Source of the DNA: an uncultured Lachnospiraceae bacterium
GTDB taxonomy: Bacteria > Bacillota > Clostridia > Lachnospirales > Lachnospiraceae
Assembly (NCBI GenBank): GCA_947653315.1
Contig: CANTGP010000098.1
Location: 1 to 9,199, forward strand
Reading direction: 5' to 3'
Length of the DNA stretch: 9,199 nucleotides
How positions within the stretch are numbered: position 1 is the first letter of the stretch; the number at the start of each line of letters is the position of its first letter. The notes under the pieces are model-generated. The model saw nothing but the letters and a program-made list of their open reading frames with translations, searched no databases and was not told where the DNA came from. Positions 5,578-9,199 of this stretch are shown piece after piece. The translations under genes and the position numbers were made by a program.

Positions 5578-7884
5578 TTAAACAAGAAATTTGCTAAGCG
5601 AATGATCCAACGCATCCGCTTCTTCTTTTAACAGTTCCACTTCTTCCGTCAGGTCGGAAACAATTTTCACCTGTCCGTCCAAAGCAGCGGTCACTTCCTC
5701 CGTGGCAACGGCAGCCTGCTCGGAAACAACGGAAATGCTCCTTATGGATTCCTGCACCATATCCTTTTCCCCGTTAATTTCCCTCATGCTGTTCGCAATC
5801 TCTTTCAGGCCGTTGACAAGGCTTTCCACACACTGGTTGATTTCCCCGAAGACCTGTATGGTTTCCTTGAGCGCATCCGCCTGTGCGTACACAATCGTCT
5901 CGGCTTCCCTGGCGGAATCCGTGGTCTTCTGCGTGGTTTCCACGATATTTTCCACGATTTTCTTAATATTTTTTCCCGCCTGCATGGATTCGTCCGCCAA
6001 CTGCCGGATTTCCTCCGCCACCACGGCGAAGCCCCTGCCGTTTTCCCCTGCCCTTGCCGCCTCGATGGAAGCGTTCAGGGACAGAAGATTGGTCTGCCTT
6101 GCAATGCTGTTAATCGTATCGATAAAGCCTTCGATTTCCGAAGACCGCTCTCCCACATCGTTAATGTTGTCCACAAGGACTTTCGTAATTTCCACCGTGG
6201 TTTCCGTCTTCTTACTGAGCTCGTCCACAATAATGCGTCCCTGTCCTACCGCAGCCGTGGCGCGGTCTATCGTATTGCCCATGTCGTCTGCGCCGTCGCA
6301 GGCACTATCCACTTTTTCGGCAAACCCCGCCATTTTGCTGTTGCTTAAATCCGCTTCCCTCGCCTGCGTCTGCGTTCCCGACGCCACGTCGTCCACGGCA
6401 TTGGATATCTCCTTAATGGAGGTGTTGATGGTATCCGATTTTACGGCTACCCCGTCCGCCATTTCCTTTACCTGATTTCCGAACTTCTTCATATCCGCCA
6501 TCAGCGTCCGCATACTCGCCAGCATGTCGTTCAGCCCTTTTGCCAACAGGCCGAATTCATCCTTGCGTTTAATATGGAAACTCTGGGTCAGGTCGCCTTC
6601 CGATACCTTATCCAGCCCGTTTGTCATTATTTTCACGGACTTACTCATGCCGGACGCAATCCTGCTGCCGATGACAAAAGCGATAATGCACGCCAAAATA
6701 ATCATCGCCACGCAGATATTACGGATAAAACTTACTTCCTTTACAATATTGTCCTGCGGAATCAGACTGCACATCATGATTCCCGTTTTCCCTATGGGCG
6801 TATACAGGTACAGGTACGTGCTTCCGTTGTACTTCACGTACTCGCTGCCCACTTCCGTCGCCCCTGCGCTCTTTGCAAAAAATTCCTTATCGGTGAAAAC
6901 CGGTTCCGTGCTTTCGGGTTTTACGCCTTCCCCTTCTTTTTGGATACGGACGATCTCCCTTCCGTCCGGCGTAACCATCCCTTTGATGCTGTTCTCGCCA
7001 AAATCCATTTCATTGAGCATCTTTTCCACGGTTTCCATCGTAATGTCCAAAACCAAAAACGTATCCGTTTTTAAGAATTTTTGGTAAAAAACCAAACCGT
7101 AGCGTTCCGGATCGATTTTAAAACGTTCGTCCAAAAAGGAATGGTATCCCAGCCATGCGGTTTTGCGCGTATCGCCTTCCGGGAAATACTGCCCTTCCGT
7201 TGATTCCAAAAATCCTTTCAGTACGTCATCCCCCATGCTTCCCGACAGGGAGGAAAGATATGTCCCGTATTCGGGAATAATGCTGTAACTGTATATGTAC
7301 TGCACGCTTGCCTTCACCTGCAACAGATTCTTCTTCGCGTCACGCCAGTACTGCATGGCATCGCTGTTGCCCCTCTTTGCATAGGAATCATAATAATCGG
7401 ACAGGTTGTCCCCTGCCACCAGCTCCAACGCCTTGCTGGACACATTCCCGGTCATCAGTTCACAGTACATGCCCATCGCCGAAAGGGTGGATACCGAAGA
7501 CTCCTCCACCTGTTTCTTAATCGTGTTGGATGCTGTTATATAGGAAACGGCTCCCAGTATGATAATCAGCACAATCGGAACCAGAAACGCCTTAATCAGC
7601 GTCCCCATAATGCTCGAATTGCCGGACAGGACAGTCCCCTTTCCCGCAGATGCCGTCCGCACCTGTGCGGACATCCCGCTTTTCAGGCCGGATTTTGCTT
7701 TGGGTTCCTGCCCTTTTTCCGTTTTCAAGGCTGCTTCCTTTTTCGGCTTCGGAATCCGTTTGATTCCGGGTTCTTTTTTGGGTTTCACCTCATCGGCGCG
7801 TTTCGCCCGTTTTCCCTGAATGCCGCCTTCTTCCGCCTTGCGCTGTTTAAAAAATCCTTTTCCGCCGCTTCCCGCTGTTCCCAT
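5578..7884 (-). CDS. methyl-accepting chemotaxis protein with Cache-like sensor
   Basis: This 768-aa transmembrane chemoreceptor would signal to CheA/CheW. Order: a long Lys/Arg-rich cytoplasmic N-terminus (1-97), TM1 (about 98-118), an extracellular sensor of about 270 residues (119-387, probably a dCache type by length and topology), TM2 (about 388-408), HAMP (409-460) and a coiled-coil signalling domain. The highly conserved hairpin tip is at 594-628 ([16 protein letters not shown] then [15 protein letters not shown]). There is no C-terminal CheR-docking pentapeptide. The start at 7884 is chosen because AGGAGG (7891-7896) sits six bases upstream; it overlaps the esterase stop, leaving a 10-base gap. 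The longer frame from 7908 would read into the esterase gene. The ligand is unknown; placement between an esterase and a glucosidase suggests a sugar or plant-derived compound. Confidence 0.93.
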   Translation of the reverse strand: MGTAGSGGKGFFKQRKAEEGGIQGKRAKRADEVKPKKEPGIKRIPKPKKEAALKTEKGQEPKAKSGLKSGMSAQVRTASAGKGTVLSGNSSIMGTLIKAFLVPIVLIIILGAVSYITASNTIKKQVEESSVSTLSAMGMYCELMTGNVSSKALELVAGDNLSDYYDSYAKRGNSDAMQYWRDAKKNLLQVKASVQYIYSYSIIPEYGTYLSSLSGSMGDDVLKGFLESTEGQYFPEGDTRKTAWLGYHSFLDERFKIDPERYGLVFYQKFLKTDTFLVLDITMETVEKMLNEMDFGENSIKGMVTPDGREIVRIQKEGEGVKPESTEPVFTDKEFFAKSAGATEVGSEYVKYNGSTYLYLYTPIGKTGIMMCSLIPQDNIVKEVSFIRNICVAMIILACIIAFVIGSRIASGMSKSVKIMTNGLDKVSEGDLTQSFHIKRKDEFGLLAKGLNDMLASMRTLMADMKKFGNQVKEMADGVAVKSDTINTSIKEISNAVDDVASGTQTQAREADLSNSKMAGFAEKVDSACDGADDMGNTIDRATAAVGQGRIIVDELSKKTETTVEITKVLVDNINDVGERSSEIEGFIDTINSIARQTNLLSLNASIEAARAGENGRGFAVVAEEIRQLADESMQAGKNIKKIVENIVETTQKTTDSAREAETIVYAQADALKETIQVFGEINQCVESLVNGLKEIANSMREINGEKDMVQESIRSISVVSEQAAVATEEVTAALDGQVKIVSDLTEEVELLKEEADALDHSLSKFLV

Positions 7885-7894
7885 AATTGTCCTC

Positions 7895-9058
7895 CTACCG
7901 TGAGCCAATTACCGATACCAAATAAAACGGAACCGCAACCTCCTTACCGGCAGTCTCCCCATCCGTGGCGGCATTTCCTTCCACGATGGTAATCTCCACC
8001 TCATGTACCCTGTTTTCCAAACGCTCCGCAACGGTATCGATATACAGGCAGTCTCCCCAGTCTTCCCCGAAATTCCCGTCCAAAACATGCGCATGTTCCC
8101 CGTCACCGTCCACGGTAACACGGGCAACCGGCGCAGGTTTTCTGACCGATTTCCTATACTGGACCGCTATCTCCGTACCCTCTACTTTGAATACTATTCT
8201 ATCATTTATGCGGCTTGCAGTCCAACCTTTTCGGAAATTTTTTTCGGTGTTTTCCGCAGAGTCATCCGTATCCCCGGCAAACCCCGCACACTCCGGCTCA
8301 CAGTTGTCATTCCGGTAACGCACGGAATGCTCGTAAGCGTTGGGCGTAACCGCCTCCGGCAGTCCGTTTTCCCCGCCGTCTTCCGTCTCTTTCCCTTCCG
8401 CACACACATCGCCGAGGAAGCCGCAAATTACCCCTGCCACCAAAGCGTGGCCTTCGTCATTGGGATGCAGGTCGTCCGGCGTAATCTCCCTTGCAGGCAG
8501 CTTGCCTTCCTCCACCTTCCGGTAAATCGTCGGTTTCATGCTGACACTTGGCAAATGATATGCCTTACCGATTTTCCTGTGTTGGTTCTCGGCATTTACG
8601 CCGGTATCATACCGTACATTATGCACCAGCAGTACGGCAGGCGCAAAACCGCTTCCGTAAATTTTTCTCACCAGTCCTTCATAAGTTTCCGCAAAATGTT
8701 CCTCATCCTCATCGTTTACGCTGAACTCCACAATCACGAAATCCGGCTCATGCCGGAGCAGATCCTCCTGCACCCTGGCAACCCCGAACTGTGACGTCGT
8801 TCCCCCGACGCCCGCGTTCACGTAAGTAAATTCCGCCTGCGGAAAAGTCTCAGCCCACCACCGGAACACCAAATAGGCATAACAGGTTTCCGGCGTGGAA
8901 GACAGAGACCCCTGCGTAATCGATCCGCCGATAAACCCAAGGGTCAGTTTCCCGCCCTGCCTCGCCTTTTCCATGCATTTCTTTAACCGCCCAAGGTTCC
9001 CCCTGTTCACGATCCCGTCCTTGTAATCAATTCCGTACTTTTCCAAAACATGCTCCAT
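7895..9058 (-). CDS. SGNH/GDSL-type esterase with C-terminal beta-rich domain
   Basis: This 387-aa protein has the four SGNH blocks: GGSITQG with nucleophile Ser46, Gly in NAGVGGTTS (81-89), Asn115 in SVND and the Asp195-x-x-His198 dyad in DDLHPND. Residues about 1-220 form the hydrolase domain. After a Glu/Gly-rich linker (220-236), residues about 237-387 are strand-rich ([33 protein letters not shown]) and look like a beta-sandwich, as in carbohydrate esterases with an accessory domain. No signal peptide is present, so it should act in the cytoplasm, plausibly removing acetyl or other acyl groups from imported oligosaccharides. ATG 9058 is preferred over 9073 because GGAGGTGG (9064-9071) lies 5 bases before it, whereas the ATG at 9073 overlaps that ribosome site. 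First gene of the operon. Confidence 0.87.
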   Translation of the reverse strand: MEHVLEKYGIDYKDGIVNRGNLGRLKKCMEKARQGGKLTLGFIGGSITQGSLSSTPETCYAYLVFRWWAETFPQAEFTYVNAGVGGTTSQFGVARVQEDLLRHEPDFVIVEFSVNDEDEEHFAETYEGLVRKIYGSGFAPAVLLVHNVRYDTGVNAENQHRKIGKAYHLPSVSMKPTIYRKVEEGKLPAREITPDDLHPNDEGHALVAGVICGFLGDVCAEGKETEDGGENGLPEAVTPNAYEHSVRYRNDNCEPECAGFAGDTDDSAENTEKNFRKGWTASRINDRIVFKVEGTEIAVQYRKSVRKPAPVARVTVDGDGEHAHVLDGNFGEDWGDCLYIDTVAERLENRVHEVEITIVEGNAATDGETAGKEVAVPFYLVSVIGSR

Positions 9059-9095
9059 AACATCCACCTCCATTATTATCGGCCAGGCCGTACCT

Positions 9096-9113
9096 TTGCA
9101 CAGGGCTGTGCAA
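9096..9113. promoter_or_regulatory. 18-bp palindrome, candidate operator of the operon
   Basis: TTGCACAG (9096-9103) and CTGTGCAA (9106-9113) are perfect 8-bp inverted arms around two bases. The element lies 38-55 bases upstream of the esterase start, where a repressor or activator of a sugar-use operon would be expected. Size and symmetry fit a helix-turn-helix dimer site of LacI or GntR type, but the regulator is not in the window. No convincing promoter was found; GATAAT at 9075-9080 on the minus strand has no matching -35 and lies too close to the ribosome site. Confidence 0.35.
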
Positions 9114-9114
9114 T

Positions 9115-9190
9115 CGAGTAGGGGAAATTTTTCCCCCTACTCGCGCGCCGGGCACCCGCCAGCTCCGCTGGCATCTTCCTTGGGGTGCCC
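9115..9190. repeat. two strong stem-loops upstream of the operon
   Basis: CGAGTAGGGG (9115-9124) and CCCCTACTCG (9134-9143) form a perfect 10-bp stem. Next, GGGCACCC (9150-9157) and GGGTGCCC (9183-9190) enclose a nested GCCAGC/GCTGGC hairpin (9158-9172). Neither has a terminal T-tract on either strand. They occupy almost all the sequence from the candidate operator to the window edge, and no ORF is visible there. They may be the 5' leader of the operon, the end of a neighbouring gene's transcript, or intergenic repeats. Confidence 0.55.
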
Positions 9191-9199
9191 GTGTGCATA

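Noticed and set aside
5702..6475. 257-codon open frame on the plus strand opposite the chemoreceptor
   Set aside because: It is antisense to a well-supported MCP signalling domain. Its composition (Ser-, Leu- and Ile-rich with no motif) is what the complement of that domain gives, and there is no ribosome site.
7885..7908. Longer start for the chemoreceptor overlapping the esterase end
   Set aside because: The AGGAGG at 7891-7896 is placed for ATG 7884; the upstream ATG has no ribosome site.
8003..8794. 263-codon open frame on the plus strand opposite the esterase
   Set aside because: It lies wholly antisense to the SGNH gene, shows no recognisable domain and has no upstream ribosome site.
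9059..9073. Upstream ATG for the esterase giving MEVDV-
   Set aside because: This ATG overlaps GGAGGTGG, which is ideally spaced for ATG 9058, so the longer form would need a different ribosome site that is not seen.
9115..9143. Intrinsic terminator upstream of the operon
   Set aside because: The stem is strong, but neither strand has a T-tract directly after it; the A/T run lies in the loop.
1..9199. CRISPR array, insertion sequence, tRNA or rRNA gene
   Set aside because: No regularly spaced direct repeats, transposase frame, or tRNA/rRNA-like sequence was found on reading both strands.

Overview
The window reads as a chromosomal segment of an anaerobic, motile, saccharolytic Firmicute, most likely a Lachnospiraceae-type Clostridium relative. 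This rests on protein style (cytoplasmic SGNH esterase, GH1 enzyme, Cache-like chemoreceptor, COG4586/4587/3694-type ABC system), strong GGAGG-type ribosome sites and a small holin-like peptide locus. No phylogenetic search was possible, so the taxon is inference.

Layout. Bases 1-300 hold a compact plus-strand locus. It has a 14-codon leader ORF whose stop overlaps (ATGA) the start of a 40-residue one-helix peptide, and a perfect 12-bp inverted repeat with A- and T-tracts that can terminate transcription in both directions. A second hairpin follows, and a minus-strand promoter (TTGACG, 17 bp, TGc-TAACAT) fires back into the peptide gene. This is the layout expected of a Fst/par-like type I toxin-antitoxin module. 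Bases 300-505 are non-coding and rich in hairpins.

From 9058 down to 506 everything is on the minus strand and tightly spaced (gaps of 10, 84, 27, -4 and 15 bases), so it probably forms one operon. In transcription order: a cytoplasmic SGNH/GDSL esterase with an extra C-terminal domain; a methyl-accepting chemotaxis protein; a 770-aa protein fusing a GH1 beta-glucosidase to a type I mannose-6-phosphate isomerase; an ABC ATPase; and two ABC-2 permeases. A 60-bp composite palindrome sits between the chemoreceptor and the GH1 gene. Several palindromes, including an 18-bp operator-like one, lie upstream of the esterase.

How they may work together (inference): the esterase and beta-glucosidase have no signal peptide and could deacylate and hydrolyse imported beta-linked oligosaccharides. 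The isomerase module would join mannose-6-phosphate to glycolysis, and the chemoreceptor could steer the cell toward a related nutrient. The ABC module looks like an ABC-2 exporter rather than a sugar importer, so its substrate and its link to the sugar genes are open. The most notable items are the GH1-isomerase fusion and the type I toxin-antitoxin-like locus.
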